Source of the DNA: Mesorhizobium_L sp035547755
Lineage (GTDB): Bacteria; Pseudomonadota; Alphaproteobacteria; Rhizobiales; Rhizobiaceae
DNA length: 64,000 bases
Assembly: GCA_035547755.1 (NCBI GenBank)
Contig: DASZUG010000002.1
Location: 124,001-188,000 of the forward strand
Direction: 5' to 3'
Shown here: positions 8,476-16,282 of the stretch, piece after piece
Numbering within the stretch: the stretch's first letter is position 1
Layout of the letters: each line of letters opens with the position of its first letter
The notes under the pieces: model-generated
The model's database searches: none
Seen by the model: the letters and a program-made list of their open reading frames with translations, nothing else
What the model was told of the DNA's origin: nothing
Position numbers and translations under genes: made by a program

Positions 8476-10548
8476 TCACCGCCCTCCGATCGTTATGATG
8501 ATATTCCCGTCGGCGTCCGATGTCGCCCGGTCGCCGGGCTCGATGACGGTCGTCGCGTCGAGTTGTTCGAGGATGGCGGGACCTTCGATGACGGCGTCGA
8601 GCGGCAGCCTCTCGCGGCTATAGACCGGTGTCTCGTGCCATACGCCTTCATACCATACGGGCCGGATCTCCGTCCGCGCCTCGTCAAGCGTCTTCGCCCG
8701 GCCGGCGGGGTCGATCAGAGTCGTGAGATCGACCTCGTCGCGCACGCCGATGACCGAGGTGTTGAGGTTGACGAGATTGGCGCGGATTTCAGGCAGTTCG
8801 ACCTTGAAGCGGGCGAAATAGGCTTTTTCGAAAAGCGCCTGGAGCGTGGCGCGATTGATTTCGGCGGAGGGTAGCGGCACGTTGATCAGGTGCGTCTGGC
8901 CGACGAACTGCATATCGGCGGAATGGACGAGCTTGATCGTCTTCGGCTGCACGGCCTCCTTGGCGATCAGCGCGCGGCCCTCCTCCGCCTGAGCGGCGAG
9001 CACGCTACGCACCCTTTCCTCGTCGACGCTTGCGACGGGCTGGTTCAACGTGCGCACGAAATCGTGGCGCAGGTCGGCGACGACACAGCCGAGCGCATTG
9101 GTGATGCCGGGCCGCGCCGGCACGAGCACGGTCGGGATGCCGAGTTCGCGCGCCAGCGCCGAGGCGTGCAGCGGACCGGCGCCGCCGAAGGCAAACAGCG
9201 CGAAATCGCGCGGATCGTTTCCTTTCGCTACCGAAACCATCCTTATCGCACCAGCCATTTTGAGGTTGCCGATTTGAAGGACGGCGCCCGCCGCCTCGAC
9301 ACCGCTGACACCGAGCCGGCGGCCTAGCTTTTCGGAAAAGATGGCGTTGATCGCGGCGACATCTGCGGCCCCCTCGACCGAGAGAAGCTTTTTGGGGTTG
9401 AGGCGGCCAAGAAGGAGATTGGCATCCGAAACGGTCGGCTCCGTGCCGCCCCTGCCATAGCAGATCGGGCCGGGCGCCGCGCCGGCGCTTTCCGGCCCTA
9501 CCCGCAGCAGGCCGGCATCGTCGATCCGCGCGATCGAGCCGCCGCCTGCGCCGACGGTATGGACATCGACCATCGGCACGTGGATCGGCATCGCATATTC
9601 GATCTCGATCTCGTTCGAGACGGCGGGCTCCGCCTTGCGGATCAGCGCAACATCGGTCGAGGTGCCGCCCATGTCGTAGGTGACGATGTTGGGAAAGCCC
9701 GCCCGGCGCGCCGTATAGGCGGCCGCCATGACCCCGGAGGCCGGTCCCGACATCACAGTCTTCGCCGCTTCGCGGGTGACGAAGCTCGCCGAGATCATGC
9801 CGCCATTGCCGTTCATGACGAGGAAATCGCGCTTGTAGCCGCGGCCGGAAAGCTCGCTCCGCAGCCGCTCGACATAGCGCTTCAGGATCGGCTGGACCGA
9901 GGCGTTGACGGCGGCGGTGACACCGCGCTCGAATTCGCGCGCCTCCGACAGGAGCGCGTGCCCCATGGTGATGTGGTCGTTCGGCCAGAGCCCGGCGGCG
10001 ATCTCCGCCGCACGCCGCTCATGCGCCGGATTGGCATAGGAATGCAGGAAATGGATGACAAGCGATTCGCAGCCTTTTTCGAGAAGCCTGCGCACGGCGT
10101 CGCGTACCTCCTCCTCAGCGAGCGGCGTCCTGACAGCACCGGACGCCTCGACCCGCTCGGCGACTTCGAGCCTCAGATCGCGCGGGATGACCGGGACGAA
10201 AACGCCCTTCATGCCATAGGGCTGGGGGCGGGTGCGGCGGCCGAGTTCAATGATGTCGCGGAAGCCCTTCGTCGTGATCATACCGGTCCGGGCGAGCCGC
10301 CGTTCGAGCACGGCATTGGTGGTGGTCGTCGTGCCGTGGACCAGAAGATCGACCGCCCCGACCGGGAAGCCGGTCTCCGCGAGCGCCGCGACCACGCCGA
10401 AGGCCTGGTTTTCCACTGTGGTCGGTGTCTTGGCGAGGAAGACCCTGCCGCTCGAGCGTCCGTCGATCAGGAGGAGGTCGGTGAAGGTTCCGCCGACATC
10501 GATGCCTGCGACGACATGGCCGGCCTTTGCGTCGCTTTTCACGCTCAT
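8476..10548 (-). CDS. hyuA: hydantoinase A/5-oxoprolinase family protein
   Basis: This is the ATP-binding alpha subunit of the hydantoinase/oxoprolinase/acetone-carboxylase family, 690 residues. The N-terminus VAGIDVGGTFTDLLLIDG is the ASKHA phosphate-binding loop. DMGGTSTDVALI near residue 290 and VGAGGGSIARID near 335 are the other nucleotide-site motifs. It should form a complex with HyuB encoded downstream on the same strand. Upstream, at 10626-10651, is a near-perfect 26-bp palindrome that also resembles the operator of the Mo-hydroxylase operon. Regulation by an effector-sensing repressor is therefore likely. No clear ribosome site precedes the chosen ATG. Confidence 0.92.
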   Translation of the reverse strand: MSVKSDAKAGHVVAGIDVGGTFTDLLLIDGRSSGRVFLAKTPTTVENQAFGVVAALAETGFPVGAVDLLVHGTTTTTNAVLERRLARTGMITTKGFRDIIELGRRTRPQPYGMKGVFVPVIPRDLRLEVAERVEASGAVRTPLAEEEVRDAVRRLLEKGCESLVIHFLHSYANPAHERRAAEIAAGLWPNDHITMGHALLSEAREFERGVTAAVNASVQPILKRYVERLRSELSGRGYKRDFLVMNGNGGMISASFVTREAAKTVMSGPASGVMAAAYTARRAGFPNIVTYDMGGTSTDVALIRKAEPAVSNEIEIEYAMPIHVPMVDVHTVGAGGGSIARIDDAGLLRVGPESAGAAPGPICYGRGGTEPTVSDANLLLGRLNPKKLLSVEGAADVAAINAIFSEKLGRRLGVSGVEAAGAVLQIGNLKMAGAIRMVSVAKGNDPRDFALFAFGGAGPLHASALARELGIPTVLVPARPGITNALGCVVADLRHDFVRTLNQPVASVDEERVRSVLAAQAEEGRALIAKEAVQPKTIKLVHSADMQFVGQTHLINVPLPSAEINRATLQALFEKAYFARFKVELPEIRANLVNLNTSVIGVRDEVDLTTLIDPAGRAKTLDEARTEIRPVWYEGVWHETPVYSRERLPLDAVIEGPAILEQLDATTVIEPGDRATSDADGNIIITIGGR

Positions 10549-10625
10549 GGAAAAATCCGGAACATCGAGGGGCCGCGGCTCATTGGTAGAATGAAGACGA
10601 CTGACAGGACTGCCATCTTGACATG

Positions 10626-10651
10626 AAATTCATTTGTATACTAATAAATTT
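10626..10651. promoter_or_regulatory. 26-bp palindromic operator between hyuA and fpr
   Basis: The AT-rich palindrome is centred on GTATAC (10636-10641). Its left half begins AAATTCATTT and its right half ends AATAAATTT; 22 of 26 bases are symmetric. It lies about 78 bp upstream of the hyuA start and 89 bp upstream of the fpr start, so it could act on either. The left half is almost identical to a site at 44383-44398. Confidence 0.65.
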
Positions 10652-10739
10652 CCATCGCAAGTCCGCCCTCCGGTGAGACCATCGGAAATTCGAAGACAGT
10701 CCTCCTCCCCGACCGAAACGGAGACATCAGGGGCCCCCG

Positions 10740-11561
10740 ATGACCATTCCCGCATCCTCCCAAGCCCGGCAGCAGACCGCCTTTCCGATCCCTGCCAATG
10801 TTCATGCGGAAAAGGTCGTTTCGGTCAAGCATTATACCGATCGCCTGTTCTCCTTCCGCATCACGCGCCCGCAAAGCTTCCGCTTCCGCTCGGGCGAATT
10901 CGTCATGATCGGCCTGCCGAACGCGGAGAAGCCTGTTTTCCGCGCCTATTCGATCGCCAGCCCCGCCTGGGACGAGGAGCTCGAATTCTTCTCGATCAAG
11001 GTGCCCGACGGACCGCTGACGTCGAATTTGCAGAAGATCGCGCCGGGGGACATGGTGCTCTTGCGCCAGAAGGCGACGGGCACGCTGGTTCTCGACGCGC
11101 TGACGCCGGCAAGACGGCTCTACATGATCTCGACGGGCACCGGCATCGCGCCTTTCGCCAGCCTGATCCGCGATCCCGAGACCTATGAGAAATTCGATCA
11201 GGTGATCCTGACCCAGACCTGCCGCGAAACGGCCGAACTCGCCTATGGCGAGGAGCTTTACCGCCAGGCGACGGAGGATCCGCTGATCGGAGAACTGACG
11301 GCCGGGCGGCTGACCTTCTACAGTACCGCCACGCGCGAGGATTTCATGCGTCGCGGCCGCATCACCAAGCTCATCGAGGACGGATCGTTGTTCGCCGATC
11401 TCGGCGTCTCGCCCTTCGATCCGGAGTCCGACCGCGTCATGATCTGCGGCTCGATGGAGATGCTGAAGGACGTGAAATCGCTGGTCGAAGGCGCCGGACT
11501 GGCGGAGGGATCGAACAGCAATCCAGCCGCCTTCGTGGTGGAGCGCGCCTTCGTCGACTGA
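10740..11561 (+). CDS. fpr: ferredoxin-NADP(+) reductase
   Basis: This is an FAD-dependent ferredoxin/flavodoxin-NADP reductase of 273 residues, subclass I bacterial type. The FAD-binding motif RAYSIASP is near residue 78. LYMISTGTGIAPFASLIRDPE is the NADP-binding segment. The C-terminus NPAAFVVERAFVD ends in the subclass-specific extension. It shuttles electrons between NADPH and ferredoxin or flavodoxin in the cytoplasm. It is divergent from hyuA and has the shared 26-bp palindrome upstream. A ferredoxin-dependent step is proposed elsewhere in the window (6-hydroxynicotinate-reductase-like protein), but a link is only inference. Confidence 0.95.
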   Translation: MTIPASSQARQQTAFPIPANVHAEKVVSVKHYTDRLFSFRITRPQSFRFRSGEFVMIGLPNAEKPVFRAYSIASPAWDEELEFFSIKVPDGPLTSNLQKIAPGDMVLLRQKATGTLVLDALTPARRLYMISTGTGIAPFASLIRDPETYEKFDQVILTQTCRETAELAYGEELYRQATEDPLIGELTAGRLTFYSTATREDFMRRGRITKLIEDGSLFADLGVSPFDPESDRVMICGSMEMLKDVKSLVEGAGLAEGSNSNPAAFVVERAFVD

Positions 11562-11624
11562 GGCCCTTTCGCAACCCGTTTAATCACGGCTGTGAACTCG
11601 GCTTAACAGACTATTATCCCCCTC

Positions 11625-11748
11625 CGTCTCGCATTCGCTCGGCACCTCCCCCCGCTTCGCGGTGGCGGATGGGCGCCGAGCCGGCGGCCAGGGCCTATCC
11701 TCTCCATCACGGGGAGAAGTGTCCGTGAAGCGGACGGAGAGGAGGTAG
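11625..11748. repeat. RIME-like intergenic palindromic repeat
   Basis: This is a degenerate copy of the family with CCTTCTCCCCG-type arms. It contains CTCTCC...GGAGAG arms and the GTCCGTGAAGCGGAC hairpin (around 11728-11742). It fills most of the 272-bp gap between fpr and the small membrane protein gene. Nothing else is seen in that gap. Confidence 0.5.
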
Positions 11749-11833
11749 AAAAGCAAAAATTAACGCGAGTTCAGAGCCGTGCCCGTTTAATACAGGCGCT
11801 TGACGGGAATCGCAGGCGGGGCGAAAGCTGCGA

Positions 11834-12235
11834 ATGCGGGGAAGGAAGTCGTTCCTCCGCAAACGTCGCGCTCTCATCCGGCGAGGTTTTCTCTTGGGTA
11901 TCTCGGCCCTGCTGCAACTCATCGCCTCGACGGCGGCCTTCATCCTCGCGGCAAGCGCGGCCAAAAACTGGGCCGTCTCGCCCAATATCTGGAAGCTTCT
12001 GCTAACGCTCGCCCTCTATACGCTCGGCAATCTGATCATCCTGAAGCTCATACGCGGCGTCGGGCTCGGCGTCGCGCTCAGCCTCTCGGCGGTCATCCAG
12101 CTTCTCGCGGTCAACGTCCTCGCCTTCTTCTATTTCCAGGAGAAGGTGAACGCGGTCCAGGGCGTCGGCATCGCCTGCGCGGTCGTGGCCGTGGCCCTCA
12201 TTACGCTTGGGCCCTACCTCGCTTCGGGGCGCTGA
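11834..12235 (+). CDS. small four-helix membrane protein, SMR/DMT-like
   Basis: This is a 133-residue inner-membrane protein. A basic N-terminus (MRGRKSFLRKRRALIRRG) is followed by four hydrophobic segments at roughly 18-43, 53-72, 76-101 and 107-130. Size and topology resemble the small multidrug resistance or EamA half-transporters. The segment FYFQEKVNAVQGVGIACAVVAVALI is like the last helix of that superfamily, in which the EKV/QGVGI pattern recurs. There is no obvious conserved membrane Glu in helix 1, so drug efflux is not certain. Its end overlaps the convergent CHAD gene by 35 bp. Confidence 0.6.
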   Translation: MRGRKSFLRKRRALIRRGFLLGISALLQLIASTAAFILAASAAKNWAVSPNIWKLLLTLALYTLGNLIILKLIRGVGLGVALSLSAVIQLLAVNVLAFFYFQEKVNAVQGVGIACAVVAVALITLGPYLASGR

Positions 12236-13163
12236 CCGGCTCCAGCCCGACGGGCGCTCTATCCGCTGAAACAAGCGCGTAGTGGATGGCGATATCGCGC
12301 GCGACCGTTTCCGGCCGCGCGTGGAATAGACGCCCGGCGTCTTCAAGGCATTCCGCACTCAGCTTCTTGTGCTTTCTCCGCATAATCTTGCGGACGAGCT
12401 TTCGATCTGCCTTGTCGCCGATCTGTTCATTCTCAATCGTTGCCGCCAGCACCGGAATATCGTGCAGATCGCCAAGGCGATCGCCGAGCTTCTCGGCCTT
12501 CTTCCATCGCTCCTTCAGCACCGCCGGCCACGCGTCGCTCAAAAGCTGGAGATGCATCTCGTGATATTTGACGCCTTTGCGCAGTGCGTGGAAATCCGCG
12601 TCGCGGCCTTTCTCGGCTGCCTTGCGCAATGCCTTCCGCGCACGCCGGCACGTCTTTTCGACGCTTTTCGCCAGAAGTTCCGATGCTTCAGCCGCATCAT
12701 CGCGAAAAGTCAGCTTTTCGAGCGCCTTTTCGGCGCGATGGAGGCCTTCGATCGCCCGGCCGACCGTCGCCTCCAATGAACCTTGTTTCCTCAAGATCCT
12801 GTCGCGTCGGGCGAGAAGGCCACGGCGAAGCGCCATCAGATGGTCGATGGCTTGCGGGTCCTCGGCATCCCCCGCGAAGCGATCGATCGCCTCGATCATC
12901 GCGGTCGCATCGCGGATGGCGGAAAGACTGTCGGCGATCTCCTTGATGCGTTGCTCTTCCCGCCGACGAAAGCCCGGCGCGGCATCGGCGATCAGCCTCA
13001 GGAGGCCACGGAGGCGTTTGAAACGTTTGCGCGCTTCATGTGCGCCGGCGTCGCGTTTCAAACGCCCTGCATCGAGAATGGCGACTGCTTCACGAAGCTG
13101 CTCGACGCCGATACGGCGGATTTCAAGGGAAAGCGGGGCGCTGGGATCGATCCTGTAGCTCAT
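12201..13163 (-). CDS. CHAD domain protein
   Basis: This is a 320-residue helical protein rich in Arg and Lys, with the CHAD pattern: the N-terminal segment AGAHEARKRFKRLRGLLRLI and the second half FHALRKGVKYHEMHLQLL, both carrying conserved His and basic residues. CHAD domains bind polyphosphate. In many bacteria the domain is fused behind a CYTH domain. Here the CYTH gene lies immediately upstream and overlaps by four bases (13160-13163), so the two halves are made together as separate chains. No membrane segment is seen. Confidence 0.88.
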   Translation of the reverse strand: MSYRIDPSAPLSLEIRRIGVEQLREAVAILDAGRLKRDAGAHEARKRFKRLRGLLRLIADAAPGFRRREEQRIKEIADSLSAIRDATAMIEAIDRFAGDAEDPQAIDHLMALRRGLLARRDRILRKQGSLEATVGRAIEGLHRAEKALEKLTFRDDAAEASELLAKSVEKTCRRARKALRKAAEKGRDADFHALRKGVKYHEMHLQLLSDAWPAVLKERWKKAEKLGDRLGDLHDIPVLAATIENEQIGDKADRKLVRKIMRRKHKKLSAECLEDAGRLFHARPETVARDIAIHYALVSADRAPVGLEPVSAPKRGRAQA

Positions 13164-13633
13164 TTTCGCTCCGCCGGACGGCCAAGCGTCGCGAGCACCG
13201 CATTATAATAATCGTTCTCGCCCGTTACCTCACGCCCAAGCCAGGACGGAAGCGCAGTATCGAGGATGTCGTCAGTTGTTTCCAGTTCGGCCAGGACAAG
13301 GCCATCCAGATCGCCATGGAACTGATCGACTTCGAAGACATGGCCGCCATGCGGCACGAGATGACGCGTCTTGTCGATGATATGGCCGATGGCGAAGGCA
13401 CGCATCTCGCACGCATCCTCGACCGGAACCGGAAACTCGAATTCGTCGCGTACCTTGGCATTCCGTCCGAATTTCAAGGTGATTACGGCTCTCATCCCGT
13501 CCTTGATGCGGATGCGGACGGAGCGGCCTTCCGCGAGCGCCAGATAGAATTGTTCGATGCGGCTGACGGAGGCACTGGCGCCGCGCCATGCGTCGCTTGC
13601 GACGAGGAACTTGCGTTCGACCTCCTTGGCCAT
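13160..13633 (-). CDS. CYTH domain protein (triphosphate tunnel metalloenzyme)
   Basis: This is a 157-residue stand-alone CYTH protein. The signature ExExK is E4-V-E6-R-K8 at the N-terminus (MAKEVERKFLV). Alternating basic and acidic strands follow (RIRIKDGMRAVITLKF, DEFEFPV, FEVDQFHGDLDGLVLAELE). Such enzymes hydrolyse inorganic triphosphate or related triphosphates with a divalent metal. Its stop overlaps the CHAD gene, so it is probably a split version of the YgiF-type CYTH-CHAD polyphosphate protein. There is no other neighbour on this strand within 90 bp. Confidence 0.9.
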   Translation of the reverse strand: MAKEVERKFLVASDAWRGASASVSRIEQFYLALAEGRSVRIRIKDGMRAVITLKFGRNAKVRDEFEFPVPVEDACEMRAFAIGHIIDKTRHLVPHGGHVFEVDQFHGDLDGLVLAELETTDDILDTALPSWLGREVTGENDYYNAVLATLGRPAERK

Positions 13634-13726
13634 TGCTCCATCAAAGCCGGTCGGCGTGAAGACCGCAAGGGCGCGGCAATCTGAATCGGCGAGTCCGACC
13701 CTCTTGCGGATATCGCAGGATCAGAA

Positions 13727-14719
13727 TCAGGCAGTCCCAGCCATGATCCCGGCATAGAGCGACAGATCGACATTTCCGCCTGAAAGCACGACGACGACCG
13801 TCTTGCCGGAGAGATCGAGCTTGCCCGATTGGACGGCCGCGAAGGCAACGGCGCCTCCGGGCTCGACAACGAGCTTGAGGAAGGCGGCGGCGTCCCGCAT
13901 CGCCTGACCCGCCGCCCCGTCGGAGACCGGAACCACGCCCGCGAGAAGCTTCGAATTGATCGCGAAGGTGATTTCGCCCGGCATCGGCGACAAGAGCGCA
14001 TCGCAGATCGAGCGATGACCTGGTTCAACCGCAAGCCTCCTGCCCGCTTCGAGCGAAAGGCGGGTTTCGTCGAAGTTTTCCGGTTCGGCGCCCCAGACTT
14101 CCGTTCCGGACGACAGCGCTTTCACTGCCGTCGCGATGCCGGCCGCCAGCCCGCCGCCTCCGCAGGGGGTAACGACGATATCCGGCGAAAGGCCGAGCGC
14201 CTCGGCTTCCTCCACGATTTCCAGTCCGACGGTCCCTTGTCCCGCGATGATCGCCGGGTCATCGAAAGGCTTGACCAGCGCCATGCCCCTCTCCGCATAA
14301 GGTTCGGCAATTTTTTCCCGATCGTCTGTGAAGCGGTCATAGGGCACGATTTCGGCACCCATGGCGCGGACATTGTCCGCCTTGATGGCCGGCGCATCGG
14401 ACGGCATGACAATAATAGCCTTGACGCCGAACATGGCCGCGGCTGCCGCCACTCCCTGCGCGTGATTTCCCGAGGAAAAGGCGACGACACCGCGCGCGCG
14501 CTCCTCCGGCGTCAGCGACGCGATCTTGTTGTAGGCCCCGCGGAACTTGAAAGTGCCGGTCCGCTGCAGCACTTCCGGCTTGAACAGGACGCGGCTGCCC
14601 AATTTCTGGCTGAGCGCCGGCGATTCGATCAGCCTTGTCGGGAAAAGCAGGCCGTCCAGCCGTTCGGCTGCTTTCCTGATGTCCGCAATGCCTGGAAGAA
14701 TCTTTGCTTCGGTGTTCAT
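13727..14719 (-). CDS. PLP-dependent threonine/serine dehydratase
   Basis: This is a fold-type II PLP enzyme of about 330 residues from MNTEAKILPG. That start has a GAGG ribosome site just upstream; a longer frame from 14749 is less likely. The PLP lysine is K58 in TGTFKFRGAYNK. The glycine loop that holds the phosphate is TPCGGGGLAAGIA. The enzyme should deaminate L-threonine or L-serine to 2-oxobutyrate or pyruvate, or possibly racemise serine. There is no C-terminal ACT regulatory domain, so it is a catabolic rather than an IlvA-type enzyme. It is divergent from mbfA. Confidence 0.9.
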   Translation of the reverse strand: MNTEAKILPGIADIRKAAERLDGLLFPTRLIESPALSQKLGSRVLFKPEVLQRTGTFKFRGAYNKIASLTPEERARGVVAFSSGNHAQGVAAAAAMFGVKAIIVMPSDAPAIKADNVRAMGAEIVPYDRFTDDREKIAEPYAERGMALVKPFDDPAIIAGQGTVGLEIVEEAEALGLSPDIVVTPCGGGGLAAGIATAVKALSSGTEVWGAEPENFDETRLSLEAGRRLAVEPGHRSICDALLSPMPGEITFAINSKLLAGVVPVSDGAAGQAMRDAAAFLKLVVEPGGAVAFAAVQSGKLDLSGKTVVVVLSGGNVDLSLYAGIMAGTA

Positions 14720-14844
14720 CGGATCCTCGTCTACCGCCGCCTCCCACAATGCATCCGAACCTATCCACCCGCATGTCAGGAGACCAGCGAATAAATGCGA
14801 TCGGTATGATCAGCACAATTGACGTCGCACGACAGCACCCATAG

Positions 14845-14861
14845 TTTAGAACTCTTCTAAA
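14845..14861. promoter_or_regulatory. perfect ICE box (Irr operator) upstream of mbfA
   Basis: The 17-bp sequence TTTAGAACTCTTCTAAA has fully symmetric arms around CTC. It matches the iron-control-element consensus of rhizobial Irr (TTTAGAA-N3-TTCTAAA). It ends 16 bases before the mbfA ATG, where Irr binding would block transcription under low iron. The resemblance rests on known Irr sites; binding is inferred. Confidence 0.85.
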
Positions 14862-14877
14862 TCATACCGGATTCGTC

Positions 14878-15861
14878 ATGTTCTCCAATTTCCTCGGCTT
14901 CGGCCGCCGCTCTTTCGACAGCCTGTCAGAACAGGAGATTTTGGCGCTCGCCATTTCCTCGGAGGAGGACGACGCCCGCATCTATCGCGCCTATGCGGAC
15001 GGGTTGGCGGCGGAATTTCCGCAATCGGCCAAGGTCTTCGAGGGAATGGCGGAGGAGGAGATCAACCATCGCGACTGGCTGATCGATCTGCACCGCAAAC
15101 GCTTCGGCGAGCACATTCCCCTGATCCGCCGTGAACATGTGCGCGGCTTCTACCAGCGCAAGCCCGACTGGCTGATGCGGCCGCTCGGCGTCGATAGGGT
15201 CAGGGCGCAGGCGGAACAAATGGAGGCGCAGGCGGAGCGCTTTTACCAGGAGGCGGTGCGCCGCGCGACCGATGCCTCGGTGCGCAAACTCCTCGGCGAT
15301 CTGGCGATTGCGGAAAAGGCGCATTCCTCGCTTGCGCACCGTCTCAGCAACACGCTCGTGCCCGAGGATGTCAGGAAGCAGGAGCGGTTCGATGAGCGAC
15401 GGCAGTTCATCCTGACTTATGTCCAGCCCGGCCTCGCAGGGCTGATGGACGGCTCGATTTCAACGCTGGCGCCGATCTTCGCCGCCGCCTTTGCCACACA
15501 AGACAGCTGGAAGACGTTCCTCGTTGGCCTCTCAGCCTCGGTCGGCGCCGGCATCTCGATGGGCTTCACCGAAGCCGCCCATGACGACGGCAAGATTTCC
15601 GGCAGGGGCTCGCCCTTGAAGCGCGGTCTCGCCAACGGCCTGATGACCGCTCTCGGCGGGCTCGGCCATACCCTTCCCTATCTCATCCCGAAATTCTGGA
15701 CGGCGACCACCGTCGCTGTCATCGTCGTGTTCTGCGAATTGTGGGCGATCGCCTTCATCCAGAACCGCTATATGGAGACGCCCTTCCTGCGAGCGGCTTT
15801 CCAGGTGGTGCTTGGCGGCGCGCTCGTCTTCGCCGCCGGCGTCCTGATCGGGAACGCTTGA
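14878..15861 (+). CDS. mbfA: iron exporter MbfA (ferritin-like plus VIT1 domains)
   Basis: This is a membrane-bound ferritin of 327 residues. The N-terminal half (about 15-165) is a rubrerythrin-like four-helix domain with metal ligands in SEEDDARIYRAYADGL, EGMAEEEINHRDW and EKAHSSLAHRLS. The C-terminal half is a VIT1/CCC1-type domain with several membrane helices starting at GLAGLMDGSISTLAPIFAAAFA. The family exports Fe2+ and protects against iron and peroxide stress. The perfect ICE box just upstream indicates repression by Irr. It is transcribed alone. Confidence 0.95.
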   Translation: MFSNFLGFGRRSFDSLSEQEILALAISSEEDDARIYRAYADGLAAEFPQSAKVFEGMAEEEINHRDWLIDLHRKRFGEHIPLIRREHVRGFYQRKPDWLMRPLGVDRVRAQAEQMEAQAERFYQEAVRRATDASVRKLLGDLAIAEKAHSSLAHRLSNTLVPEDVRKQERFDERRQFILTYVQPGLAGLMDGSISTLAPIFAAAFATQDSWKTFLVGLSASVGAGISMGFTEAAHDDGKISGRGSPLKRGLANGLMTALGGLGHTLPYLIPKFWTATTVAVIVVFCELWAIAFIQNRYMETPFLRAAFQVVLGGALVFAAGVLIGNA

Positions 15862-16282
15862 GCATCCAGGCAATAGCCGAGCCTTTCATCTGACGGCGCC
15901 GTTGGTTGCGGGGGCCTGATCGCGTCTCCGCAAACTCGTCCGATCGGGCGGATTTTCGAGGCAAAAACGCAATCAAAATTCGATTGGAAATTTCAAAATA
16001 CATATGTATAGTTTTCTCGGCGGTCTCCTGAGAGAGGAGCCGGCTGTTGCCCCGGGAAAACGCACGAACAGCTTCTTTGTCGAGCCTCGGAGCATCTCGC
16101 TGGCGTGAGCCCAAGCCAAGGAAGTTCGGTTTTGAAGCTGGCCTTCCGACAGCGGATTTGTCTCGCTGGTATTGGGGGAAACGCCGTCTGGTGGATTTGA
16201 GGTCTCGATGCCGGAGATGAAGGAAGCGTCTGGAATGTACGACGCTTCGAGCCGGGCATTGCCCAAGACGGGAGGAAAATCG
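15862..16282. other. 421-bp intergenic region, mbfA to sugar SBP gene
   Basis: No credible reading frame is seen. The AT-rich stretch around 15970-16015 holds the 12-bp palindrome described separately and probably the promoter of the sugar transporter operon. The rest would be a long leader of about 270 bases. It has no recognisable riboswitch. Confidence 0.5.
15998..16009. promoter_or_regulatory. putative operator of the sugar ABC transporter operon
   Basis: This is a perfect 12-bp palindrome ATACATATGTAT in an AT-rich stretch, 274 bp upstream of the sugar-binding-protein gene. Nine of the ten central bases recur at 23749-23758, in the divergent promoter region of the catabolic genes of the same module. 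That makes it a candidate site for the SorC regulator encoded at 21103-22077. Confidence 0.5.

Noticed and set aside
15862..16282. A riboswitch or small gene in the long leader of the sugar transporter operon
   Set aside because: I see no conserved aptamer pattern and no reading frame with a plausible ribosome site; only the AT-rich palindrome stands out.
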